In this document: positions 48,601 through 60,000 of the stretch, piece by piece
Position numbering within the stretch: position 1 is the stretch's first letter
How the letters are laid out: the number at the start of each line of letters is the position of its first letter
Assembly (NCBI GenBank): GCA_008360975.2
Contig: CM039183.1
Coordinates: 44,569,850 to 44,633,849 of the forward strand
Direction: 5' to 3'
Source of the DNA: Lichenostomus cassidix
Lineage: Eukaryota > Chordata > Aves > Passeriformes > Meliphagidae
Length of the DNA stretch: 64,000 nt
Position numbers and translations under genes: made by a program
The notes under the pieces: model-generated
The model's input: the letters and a program-made list of their open reading frames with translations, nothing else
Database searches by the model: none
What the model was told of the DNA's origin: nothing

Positions 48601-51600
48601 CATGGATACTCACTAAAGCAACACAGCATATTTATCTTCAAACTGTTTATACAGCACCAGGAAAAAGATAGTAAGAGTTGTCCCTTGTTAAGCAAAGAAA
48701 TTACATATATTTATATATACACAAAAGAAATCCAACAGAAAGGAATGTTAAATGCTCAAATTTCACATTCAAAAGATATAGCCATTCATCCATGGGGGAT
48801 AGGCAGTGTGTGCAGAAGCAAAGAACCTTTCAGTTTTTAAATTAATAAACAATTCATCCTGATCCTTGAAAACCTTTGAAGTCTGAATATTGCCTACAGT
48901 GTACAAGGTGTAATTGAAACTCTGTTTGTCTGAGATCAAACCCATGGGAAATTGCCTGAACTTGAGTATACTAGTCAGTTCAATTTAAAACAGCCTTCTG
49001 AAGACAGCATGGGCTTTGTTTGCCTGCTTGTTTACTTTTTAATCCAACACCTTCCTATCAATTGTTTGGTAAAAGCCCCTAATTAAAGGTGAGCAGTATT
49101 GTGAGCAGCAAGATTGCTTTTACAAAGAAACAGTTTCTAGGAAAGATCTGTTATGATCATCATAGAAGGAAGCAGCACATTTGTCTTGTTTTATGTCAAA
49201 TTTATTTGTTCCTTATTGGTAAAATAGTGGCATTTCAAAGCCAGACATAGAAGCTCGGGGAGAGTAATGTCAGACATATTTTGCATCACAAATGCAAAGC
49301 AAGTAATTGCAACTGCCTTTGGAAAAATCCTAACAGGACATCTGCCTGTGTGTGAAGCGTAGGTGTCTGTCTAAGAGCACACAGACACACTGTGCACAAC
49401 TTTGCAGGACATTTTATGTAACTTTCATATGCTGTAGAAAGTTTAGAAAAGAATGAAATGACAGTGGGAAAAAGTCTCTAACATTTTCCCTCCCCTGCAC
49501 AAGAAAAAGGACTCTACAAGCTGGAAACCTGTTGATCTGATGGCTGCTTATCCAATAGCAAGCACAACAATGCCCAGAAAATTATCTTAATGGGTTTTTT
49601 TCCTTGTGTTTGGTCATTACAATTCTATCCTAGCTGCATTTACTGGCAAACTTACTAAACAAACAAGGCTGTCCAAACTCTCCATCTTGCATGCTGACTG
49701 AAAGTGGAAGTTTGACTTTACACGCCCTTGTTATGGACTGATCATTATCTCTTTGTATATGGTTTGTGGGGTGCTATTTTTATGAGACAAACAGGGGCAA
49801 CAGAAACACACAGAAGTACAGTCTGTAGGTTTTCTTTCTTCTGCCAATTAATTATTAGCAACATTCCTAGTTGGATATATTGCTTCATTTTAATTGTTGG
49901 GAAAACAATGCTTACACTGTGCACATCTTTTAGTGGGGAAAAGCAAAAGGAGCCAGAAGCAGACAACTTCTTTAAGCCATCTCGAGGAAATGTACATGAA
50001 CCCACATGTAAAACCTAAATCAAGCCAAATGTTCCAAGGCTGAGATGTAATAATACTGAGTAGCCAGACTGGGAATACCTATGTCTTTTAGATACTACCC
50101 ACCAGTTAAAACCCTTATTTCAAAGTAATGATAATACTTGAAGGGAACTCCTGCTTGGAGCAGATGTGTGAAAATTCAGGATATGGGGAGCATCACTCTT
50201 GCAAGTCCTAAGAGTGAATTCTTTCCCATCCTTTATCATAAAGCATATATCTAAATTAAGATATTAATTAAGATGATTTTTTTTTCACTCTGTGAAACTC
50301 TACCACCATGAAAATGCAGTTATGCTTGAAGGGTGAAAAAGAATACAAAAGCAGAATCACTGATCATGGTTGAAGAGGCTGAATCTCAGAAACTTCTTTA
50401 AACACATTAAAAATTACTGGTGCCTCAGGCTAGATTTTACCATTGCACCATATATTAATCTGTGTACTTCAAATTTTAGATGAGATTTGTCATGCTCATT
50501 ACAAATGCAGCACTGATTTTTTTTTCTACAACAACACTCCATCATATCCTGATCATTGCAGTTTCCCAGAAAGTCTTTCCTAGGAGACTAGACTCAGGGA
50601 AAACTATAGGAGAGCTCCCTATGCTTCTCTATATATAGAGTTAGGTGTCCAATATGAAGTCATCTGAGGGATAATCTGTGGATGGGGTTCAAACCCGATC
50701 TAGTACCAGCTACAATAATTCTGTCAAAGAAGCTGCATTGTGCCCATATTTAGGGAGAAAAGCAAGCAGGGCCAAGAGCTATTTCCCCATGTTTGACATT
50801 TGACAAAGCTGTTTCATGTCCACGTGGCCAAAGAGACCATGCTTTTGGGAGACACTTGTTGAACTCAGTCCAGAAAAAACACATCAGGACCATTTCCCAA
50901 ACAGAGAATGTCTCAGGGGCCATTGCAAATAGGAAAAAAATCCAGGCCAGACTGGAAATTCAGATGACCTTTGTATTTTATTGCCCCTGGGCCACAAAGA
51001 CATGATTAAAAAGCTGGAGCTGCATCCTAATGACCACTGGGATATGGACTGGGAGGGAGGAGGCTGAGCTCCCTCCTCTTTCTGGGCCCTGCCTGTGCTG
51101 AATGACCCCACTCTGTGATACTCAGCCCACAAGCCTGGCTTCCTCTGTGCTTTGTAAGACAGCAAGGCTGTCAACCTCAAAACTTTCTCCTATCTTACAG
51201 TTTGTTCCACTCAGATTTTCACATAGTTAGGCTCTCTTCTAGCATTTTTGAATTAAAACAATTTTAACTCCCCATGCCATCTCCATAGAAATTTTACACT
51301 ATTTATCACAGGAATGTGATGTTAATGGGTAGGCAATCAAACTTTTGCACATCAATGCAGTTGAACTGTTGTAATTAGAGTCTGCCTTGAAAAGATTGTG
51401 ATATACCTTTGATTGCAAACAGCAATTCTGATGCTAAAATGACAAGTTTTACATTTAATAGCCCCAGATGAAAACCTGGGGGGAAAAAGAACCATTGAAA
51501 TAAAATATGAAAGGTATAATTTATTATTTGACAGATACTGAATAGCAAAACGTTAAAAAGACAGTGCAACCATAAAGTGTAACCATCAAAAAATAAACTA

Positions 51601-52493
51601 CGAAAAAGACATGGAAAAGCAGCAGTGGCTAATACATGTAACTAGTTTAGTACAATGAATTGTTAGAACACAAAGAAAGGAAACTACTAAGCTACACATT
51701 GGATTATATTGCTCAACTATTAGCTGGAGCTATCATTTTATTTTTATTCACTTTCAGAGGATGTTAAACTTGTACCATTGGAGATCACTAGTTTGGAAGG
51801 GAGGATGCCATGGGTAATAATTTTGGGTAGAATAATTGCACTTCAAAACTTTGTAACGGAAGTTCCCCATGCATTTATAAATGTACCACAGAGCAAAAAT
51901 ATGTTGCTTTCCACTTTATCAGAAAAATGGGATTTTACATGCACAACCTATTTACATTTCAAAATCGGTATTACATGCTGAAATGGTTCATTGAGTGTAT
52001 ATTTTGAAAAGTAGATTAATGGCCCACCTGGGAAAGAGATTAAAACTGAAATTCAAATCTTGTTTTTTAAGAGTAATCAGAAATTTCCTGGCTATAATTT
52101 GCAATCCACAAGAGCAGAGTTAACTGAAAGCTGAATTCTGAGTTAGCACCAATGGGCTACACAGCCTTTGCTGGCTGTCTGGTCGGGAGAGAAGCTGATT
52201 GAAATAGTTAAAACTGAATTGCTGAAAATATTATTATACTATAAGTATTGCAAAATAATAGTGATCCTAGTATTCATATGACTGTGTTTTTGTAAAAGCT
52301 AAGAAGATACAAAAGAAAAATCTTCATTGATTGTTGTACAAAAATATTTTGTAGAGTTGCTATAACACTCTAGCTCTTCCTAACCTGACTAATATTTGGA
52401 TAATTTGGTGACTTGCCAACATTTTGTGTTGTGGAAGGGTGTCCCCACTTACGGCACTGGAAGTGCAAAGGCATTTGGGACCCATCAGGGAGA
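39688..52493. other. Unique AT-rich sequence, no gene recognised
   Basis: About 12.8 kb without a supported gene. All frames are under 100 codons and have no recognisable domain. AT-rich stretches occur around 44260-44470 and 45150-45250. A 14-bp palindrome sits at 50627-50640. A tRNA B-box-like GGTTCAAACCC at 50686-50696 has no matching A box or cloverleaf and is not called. Confidence 0.6.
50627..50640. repeat. 14-bp perfect palindrome
   Basis: CTCTATATATAGAG equals its own reverse complement. Short AT-rich palindromes are common by chance in DNA of this composition. Confidence 0.8.
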
Positions 52494-53480
52494 CACAGAA
52501 CCACAGAGTATGCTGAGTTAGGAGGGATCCTCAAGGATCATCAAGTCCAACTTCCTGCTCTACACAGGACACCCCAAGAGTCACACCATGTGCCTGAGAA
52601 TATTGTCTAAATGCTTCCTGAACTCTGTCAGGCTGGTGCTGTGATTACTACTCCAGGGAAGCCTCTTCTTCCAGTGCCCAAGCACAGGAACCTTGTCCTG
52701 ATATCCAACCTAAACCTCCCCTGGCACAACTTCAGGCCATTCCCTTGGGTCCTGTCACTGGTCACCACAAAGAAGAGGTCAATGTCTGTCCCTCTGCTTC
52801 CCCTCATGAGGAAATTGTAGACTGGTGAGGTCTCCCCTCAGTCTCCTCGCCTTCACGCTGAACAGACCAAGTGCCCTCAGTTGCTCCTCACAGGGTTTCC
52901 CCTCAAGGCCCTTCACCATCTTTGCTGCCCTTGTTTAGACTATATCTAATAGCTTAATATTTTTCTGTGAGAGCTAAATCTTCACACAGCACTGGAGGAG
53001 AGGCCACGCTAGAGCAGAGCAGAGCAGGACAATCCCCTCCCTTGCCTGGCTGGCCATGCTGTGCCTGATGCCCCTCAGGACACACTTGGCCCTCCTGGCT
53101 GCCAGGGCACTGCTGACTCATGTTCAACTTGCCATGGACCAGAACCCCCAGATCCCTTTCAATGGTGCTGCTTTCCTGGCTCTCATTCCCTGGTCTGTGT
53201 GTACGTCAGGGTTGCCCCATTCCAGGTGCAGAATCTGGCACTTTCCCTTCTTGAACTTCATATGCTTGGTGATTGACCAGCCCTTTAAATTTGGGGGGTC
53301 TCTCTGCAGGGCCTTCCTGCCCTCAAGGGAGTGAACAGTTTCCCCCAGTTTTGTAGTGTCTGCAAACTTGCTTAATATCCCTTCCAGTCCTGCATCCAAG
53401 TCATTCATGGAGATGTAGAAGAGCACAGAGCCAAAGATGGAGGCCTGCCAAACCCCACTAATGACAGGGGGAGACCTTCT
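52494..53480 (-). mobile_element. CR1 LINE 3' half, minus strand, with reverse-transcriptase remnant
   Basis: A minus-strand CR1 copy, with its 3' end at the left (ACAGAACCACAGAGTATGC near 52497). Moving right, it runs through the 3' untranslated region and ORF2 tail into part of the reverse transcriptase. The minus frame within 53124-53699 carries SGVWQASIFGSVLFY, MNDLDAGLEGILSKFADTTK, SLEGRKALQRD, KHMKFKKGKCQILHLEWGNP in the order expected for the palm and thumb of a CR1 reverse transcriptase. The catalytic box should end in two aspartates but reads FADT (53352-53366 covers FADTT), so this copy is catalytically dead. Sequence to the right of about 53480 no longer looks like CR1 to me, although the frame stays open to 53699. 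It shares long identical blocks with 29400-29490. Confidence 0.9.
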
Positions 53481-55312
53481 TGGAGAAGGGAATGCAGGGC
53501 TCAAGGGCACTCCTGACCAAAAAGGCCCCAAAATCTTTCCTGCAATGGGGCCAGAAGGATGTAAACATTGGGAAAAAGCACCCCAGATGGCTGGTGGATT
53601 CTGCAGCATGGCTGCTCGGAAGAAGACTTCATGTTGTTTCAGAAAGGTTTGGTCCTGATTTTCCAAATAAACTCTTTCATTAATAAATTCCTTTTTCATG
53701 GAAAATGTAAATACTGTCAGTCTTCACTCCCACTCAAAACAGAAGCTTCAAAATACTGGAATTTGACCCAGAATGAAAAACCCAGGCTTTAGTAATCAGC
53801 TCCCTTTATTTATCTTTTGTTTAATTTCTTCTTTGTTTTGGATTTCGTTTTCATACTCTTTCATATAATACCATGAACTACTAATACCATGGGCAGTTGT
53901 TTCTTAAGCAGCTTGGTAGAAGGGTTCTCAGAGCATTTTCTCTTTTATCATGTGAATTTTCAAAGTAATGGATGTTATTGGATTGATGCAGAAACTTCAT
54001 ACATAAAAAGAAAAAAATATTTTCAGCTACTAAATACGTTCCAAAATACTAGAGGGGAAAAACAGTGTGTTTAAATTGATTCTTCATTTAATATCTTGTC
54101 CCAAATTTACATTTTCTCATTTCTCATGTTTGATTATACAAGAACATGAGCTTTCTCAGACATCAGATGAGCATGTCCCTTGCACATTCCTTTCCCAAAA
54201 TGGACGTCTGTCACCTTAGCATCAGTCAAATCTATCTCTGTCAGGGAAAGGTTTTATGAAACAAAATGTACATACATTTTAAATTCTTGAACTTTCTGTA
54301 GTTATCTCACTGCTGCATGAAAACCTGCATGGTGATACTGTGGTCAAGCAGACTAACTAGCCCTCCTTGGGATTTAGCCCACAGTGTTAGCCATGGTCTC
54401 TTTCTCATACACAAATACTTCCATCCCTACTGTGAAACCAAAAGTGTGAAACTTGTGTTAACAGCAAGCACAAGCTCTGGTCCTGTGACATTTAAATCTT
54501 CATCATAGCTGACCTTTTGTTAACAAGAGCTAGCCCTTCATGTTGTTTGAATAAAAGTTTGCTTTAACAACTTACTCTTCAAAAGTGTAAAACACTTCAT
54601 GCTTGTTTCTTAAAAATTACTTTATTGTTACACATCAAAGTTACCACTGATAAAAATACCTACAAACCTCAAAGTAAATGAAAGGCAAAGAAAATAAAGC
54701 ATTTCTGAAAAGGTTATACAAATAACTGTAAGAATTGTTAAAGCTTTTTTTTTTTTGTGGAAAGTTTGGGCTTTATCCTTAGGCCAGTCAAGAACAGCCC
54801 TCTGAGGGATTTTAAAACAAGTTTTAAAGTAGGTTACTCAGATACACTACATTAAAAGGCTTATACACTGCTGGATCTTCTGCAGCCTAAATGCTTGTTA
54901 CATGCAGGCAAGAAGGCTTTGCTCAACCCTATGGCTTTGGAGAATAACACCCAATTATCTGCCATTTGAAAATCCAGCTTTGCTCATATCCTGGCACCCA
55001 AAGGATTTCTTGGCTGCAGCACCTTGTTCCAAATGTTTAGAGCTTCTCCATCTTCCTTTTTGCCCCTGCCACTAGGGACTGAGCCACAGCCCAGCCATGC
55101 CCTGAGCTGCATGGAGGCCTGGTGAGGCACACAGCCCCAGGGAGTCACTGGTGCAGCATGAGCAAGCAGGGGACCCCCAGCCTTCTCTTCATCCTCCTGG
55201 GCATAACTGTGTCCTCACATCTGCTTCTCTCTCTGTTCTTTTACTTTGCTGAGGTTAAGGGTAGAATTATCATCCTGAGATCACATTATTTTAAACAGAC
55301 AAGTGGCTAAGC
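53481..55312. other. Unique sequence, no supported gene
   Basis: No recognisable repeat or exon beyond the CR1 edge. The plus frame at 55122-55310 encodes a hydrophobic, signal-peptide-like stretch and is discussed as a finding; I do not call it a gene. A poly(T) run lies at 54746-54757. Confidence 0.55.
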
Positions 55313-56128
55313 TCAACGTGAAGCAAGACGTTGATGACAAACAAGTATATATAGCACAGATCTGTGATTTGTGATTTCTCTCTTGTCTTCATATTTTTTA
55401 AGTTTTGCCTTCAAAGCCCACTGAGCACTCAGAGTTTCATATTGATTCCTTTCATGATTAGATTTTCCCCTTTCCCTTTCATTCTTGCAGTTTAAATCAC
55501 CTTTGTCTGCTGATAAAATCATTCTGATAACGTCATCTTGTAGTCTTGTTTCATTTGAGACAATGGCAGCTGTTTGCTGGTTTTTTTGTAAGTCCATTAT
55601 TAGGTCTAGACAATGCCTTTCAGAGTCCATCTTTTGCTTTAAATAGCCTTTAACTGCCCATGACCTTGGATTGCATTTTAATACTCTGATTCCCTCTTTT
55701 CCAAGTTGAAATGCTAAATTCTTTCTCATTCTCTTTTTTTTTTTTGGACACATTCATCTGAGGAACCAGGTTAATACACTCTAATTTCTTTTGGCCAATG
55801 CCTTGTGTGCCTCTTTCAAAATTTCCTTAATAAAAGCCAACTCCTTATCCTTTTCTCATAATCTCCTTCCTAGTTCTCCCTGTAATGCTGCTGCACTTCC
55901 CTTGGCCTTAGAGTTTCATTTCAACACATGGCCCAGCTGCTGGAACAATACCCTGTGACCAAATGTTGTGCCAATAAAGCAGGTACAACTTGCCAGCACT
56001 GAATAAACAGTACGTTGAGGTTTCTGGTTTGCACTGCTGGATTTTTTTCTTAAATTCTCCATGTTCTTTATAATTGAATTACTGCTATCTAACTTTCTCA
56101 TATTGCAAATAAATCTTCCAAAGGTCAT
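55313..56128 (-). pseudogene. Stop-interrupted lysine/glutamate-rich coding relic
   Basis: On the minus strand, a single reading frame can be followed from an ATG at 56128 down to a stop at 55313 (272 codons), with only four internal stops and no frame change. In this AT-rich DNA about four times as many stops would be expected. The first open part (56128-55916) has 70 codons and the last (55753-55313) has 146. Between them the frame reads GSAAALQGELGRRL, stop, then EKDKELAFIKEILKEAHKAL, which looks like an amphipathic coiled coil. The last part holds a basic PKKKKRMRK patch, HCLDLIMDLQKNQQ, ETRLQDDVIRMILSADKGDL and a charged KAKLKKYEDKREI segment. I do not recognise the protein. It could be a processed pseudogene of a coiled-coil protein or the gag-like part of a decayed avian retroelement. 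Its true limits are unknown. Confidence 0.4.
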
Positions 56129-56883
56129 GCCCCACTGCAGAGTGCTTACACAGTGAATGATAGGAGAAGATGCAAGCAGGTAAAGTCGCTGCCTACAAAT
56201 TTAGGCTCTGCATCAGCTACCTTTAATGCTCTTTGAGAAGGATTGTGCATTTGGTGCCTAATCTCCTTCCATGCCAAACAGAGACCATGGGTTATTGCAA
56301 GGTAAATCCAGAGGCAGATAGGGTGAGGGAAACATGGCCAGAAGCTGTCCCACCCCAGATGCTGTGCTGAGTACCAGCCAATAGGAAAAAGCTTCATCCC
56401 TTCCCTTTAGAAGGCTTATTCACAAAGAAAGTAGTGAGAAAGCATGTTATAACTTTGTTTTAAACATCTGGCTGGGAATCCTCTCTTTGAGCCATGCTCA
56501 AGCAGTGGAGATGCCCAGGGTGTCCTATGACACCTTGACAGTGCCATCCAAGCACCACCAGAGCAGCTACCTTGCATGAACATTTCAGCTCTGAAAATCC
56601 TGACTTCCCCACGACCACCTGAGACTCATAAATACTTACTGACAACTGGTTCTGGGAGTCACAGTCCCTATGGCCCTGTCACTTAAAAGAAGAAAGTCAT
56701 AGCACAATTAAAATCCTTTGAAACATAGCAGGCATGTGATCTATTGATGTTTGAAGCCCCCAGAAGTACATCGGAGTGAGAAGTAACTGTTCATTATTCT
56801 GGACAAAAGTCAGAGCTGAGGGGAGTGGGGTGTGACTTCCTATTTTTTTTTTTTTTCAAGTTTTGGCATTGTCCCGCCAAAAT

Positions 56884-56909
56884 GGTTTTTACCTCTGGTT
56901 TTTACCTCT
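56884..56909. repeat. 13-bp perfect tandem duplication
   Basis: GGTTTTTACCTCT at 56884-56896 is repeated exactly at 56897-56909. It lies between a poly(T) run (56843-56856) and a CAAA/poly(A) stretch (56944-57033). Confidence 0.9.
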
Positions 56910-56943
56910 CTGGAAAATATTTGCATACCAAAAAATAACCCCA

Positions 56944-57033
56944 AACAAACAAACAAAAAAAAACCCCAAAAAACTGCAGACCTTACCATCACCAACAATT
57001 CAGGAAAATAACCAAAGTAAAAAAAAAAAAAAA
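56944..57033 (+). repeat. CAAA and poly(A) low-complexity stretch
   Basis: A short CAAA repeat, a run of adenines and CCCC/AAAA blocks are followed by about 15 adenines near 57019-57033. The poly(T) at 56843-56856 nearby gives an inverted A/T-rich arrangement. The paired frames at 56840-57043 (minus) and 56863-57054 (plus) come from this simple sequence. Confidence 0.8.
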
Positions 57034-60000
57034 TTTCAACCACAAAATATTTAAAAGCTCCTTATGCAACAACAGCAACAAAGAAAATGTATAATTGCAA
57101 GAAAATAAGAAAAATATGAATAATTATGCTGTCAACACAGAAGTACTGCAAATCAGTGATATCTGAAATATGGTCAGAATAAATCCCTCTGGTATTGCAG
57201 CAATAAGCCAGTTACTTCTTCTGCAAATCAAATTATTTCTTAACAAAACCTTGAGGTTTTTCCAAACCAAGTCTGAAGAGAAATATTCATTTCCAAAAAT
57301 GCAAGGTCTGTGTATTAGCCTCAAGGGTCCTGACTGGTTTATCAAATTTTGGTCCGTTCATTTTAATGTAATAAAAGACACAAAGGTAGTTAGAGATTGG
57401 TGTTCTTGTCTCTGTGTGTCATTCAGTGAGTTCTGGAAGGGATGAGTGCACACAGGTCTGCTCTGCACCCATGGCTATGACAATTATTAACCCTCTTGCT
57501 CTTGAACATACAGAGGATTAAGGGGGAAAAAATGGTGTGTATAAATTATTGGCATAACCCACCTTTTTTTGACTTTTTGAAAACTGAGGAAATGTTGGTT
57601 AGCTGCCCTGAAGTGTGTGAGAGGCTGCCTCAGGAACTGCAGAGTCCCCTCCAGGAGAGCACCTGACAGGTGACTTCTGTTCCCCTTTTCTCCTGGCCCA
57701 GGTACACAAAGATGCAGTATCCTCCTGGAGATATGTGTCCAAAAGGTTGTAGGTTCTCCATTGAATTGTCTCCTGCCTGTCTAGCCTGAGCATTAGGCTC
57801 GGCACAATTTTTAAAGGCTGTCCCAGAAACCATGAGTAACAAATTTCTCGTGACAAGTATAACCAACAGCTCACATTTTCTGGAAACACTGTGATTCCAT
57901 GAGTATGGGTTTTAGACCAACAAAGATTGTTGCAGAATTTTGTGACAACTGTGTGAAATGTGCTAGGATTGCAAGCTGGAGGATGTGGTTAGGGAGTTAT
58001 CCAAAGATTTTACATGCTCACAACAGAGCTTGTTCTCAGTTGTCATCCAGTACAGCCACCGACACTCATGACAGACAGAGCCAATGGTGGATGAGGTTTC
58101 TCAATTCTGTCCATCTTCACATTGCTGGAAAGTTTTTAATGAAATTGCCTCATAAACTAAGGTACTTACATTTTGTTTTTCCTATGTATATGCACAAGCA
58201 CTTGACAGGATCTCTACAGTTCTTTTTCTGTCCAGAAGGAGCAAAATGAAAATAAAAAATGCTGAAATGCTTGGCTGGTCAAATAATTTAACTAAAATAC
58301 AGGAGCGCTCCAAAGTGCCTCCCCTTCTTCACTCTGCCCCAGCATTTGGACTGGGCTACTATTCTCTAATGTATTGATCTTCGTGTGCTTTAAAAAAAAA
58401 AAAAATTTAACAACTTTTATTTAATCTCTAAGGAATTTTGCAAAACAAGTCAGACCTTTAGTTTGAAATCCCTCTGGCACAGTGCTCGTGTTTGCTGTAA
58501 GCAGAAGCCAAGAAGAGAAAGTGGTTCACCCAGAAAGCCAAGGGCAGACCTTGAACCTGAGTCCCTCCAAATTTGCTTGGTGCCTTGGCACATTGCCTCT
58601 CACCAGCCTTCTCTATTTGCTTTTCACAGGGTGAAAGCCCAGCCCTTTGTGCCCGTGGGTACAGCTCTGCTTTGGCTTCAATGTGTCTGCACAGTCCTGC
58701 CTGCCCACACTCCTTGGGCCATGGTGAATGGGAACAGAAGAACACACAAAGGTAAGGTCAATCCCATCAAACATGAGACTTCAAAGGGAAGTCTGTTCTT
58801 AAAGCCAGAACTCTGCAGGCTGTAGTGTCACACTATAGAAGAAACTCTATTTTCTTGCCTTTTTTCTACTTCCATGGTCATAGTAAAGCAAAGATTTAGA
58901 AAAGTCATAAGATCATCTTATTTTCTTTTGATGGGTAAAAATGATGGTGATGATTCCCATGTGCTAATATTCACTTTTTTTTTTGCAAGAAAAGGGTCCT
59001 AGACAAAAATTAAATAAAATGTGTGTGTAGTTGACAAAGGTAATTTCCTTGTGTACTTTTTTTGGCCCAGAAATAGTCTTCTACAAATTTAAAGTGGGGG
59101 TATTTTGCAAACTTTGAATTCCTTCATGCTAACATTACCTCCTTCAGTTAAGATACAATCAAAGCACCTGCACATTTCAGAGGCAAAACTCTGAAACTGA
59201 CAATACTTGATTCAATTTCAATGGCAATAGGCCTTTCATATAGACCACAAGAGGAATTGACAGATCAATATTATCTTGCTACGGTTACTTGAAAATTCAC
59301 CAAGTGAGGGAACCCGGAATTCCTGGCTGGCATTCCCATGCTGACTGTCCCTGTCACACCAGCCTTGAGGCCCACATATGGCACTGCAGAAGCAGTGGCT
59401 TTCTCTTCTGCCTGCACCTTCCTGTACCCAGCCATTCCCCTTCCACACCATGTCCCCCTCCCGAAGGGTGCCTAGGGCACTCTCAGAACTTTTGCACCTT
59501 CTGGCACATTGTTGCTTCTCAGCTTTACACTATTTCATGACAACTGTAAGCTTAAAAGTAAAACCTGCCTCCTGGCCAGGCTCTGTGAATATTAAATGCA
59601 TTTTTCTGTCTACTCAAGAGAGGCTTGGGCCGTTTGCAAAGTACAGCTGAGGCAGACAGAATTGCCAGTGGGTTTTGCTCTTTTAGTGCCAGCGCTCGTC
59701 TCCTCAGCATGGCATTTTACAGGTCTGCTTCCACTATCTATATGGAGCTTTTAAATTTTTTTTAATGCATTTTATGGTATAAAGGAGGGACACTTTCTTA
59801 AAGCATTCAGTTCAGAAACACCTCTGCTTGAAAACCTTTGTATAAATGAGTCTTCAGATGATATAGGTGTAGAAATGCAGAAAAATAGCTTTCTGGAGTC
59901 AACACTGTGAAGTTTGTTCAGTCAAAAAAAGCCACATTAAACACAGTATTTCAGTTTTATTTTATAGACATCTAAGAAAATAAATAGATTTATAGACAGA

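Noticed and set aside
50686..50696. tRNA B-box-like GGTTCAAACCC
   Set aside because: No A box, acceptor stem or cloverleaf can be drawn upstream.
53437..53658. Plus-strand frames opposite the CR1 copy
   Set aside because: They lie antisense to the CR1 reverse-transcriptase remnant and its 5' edge, and are shadows.
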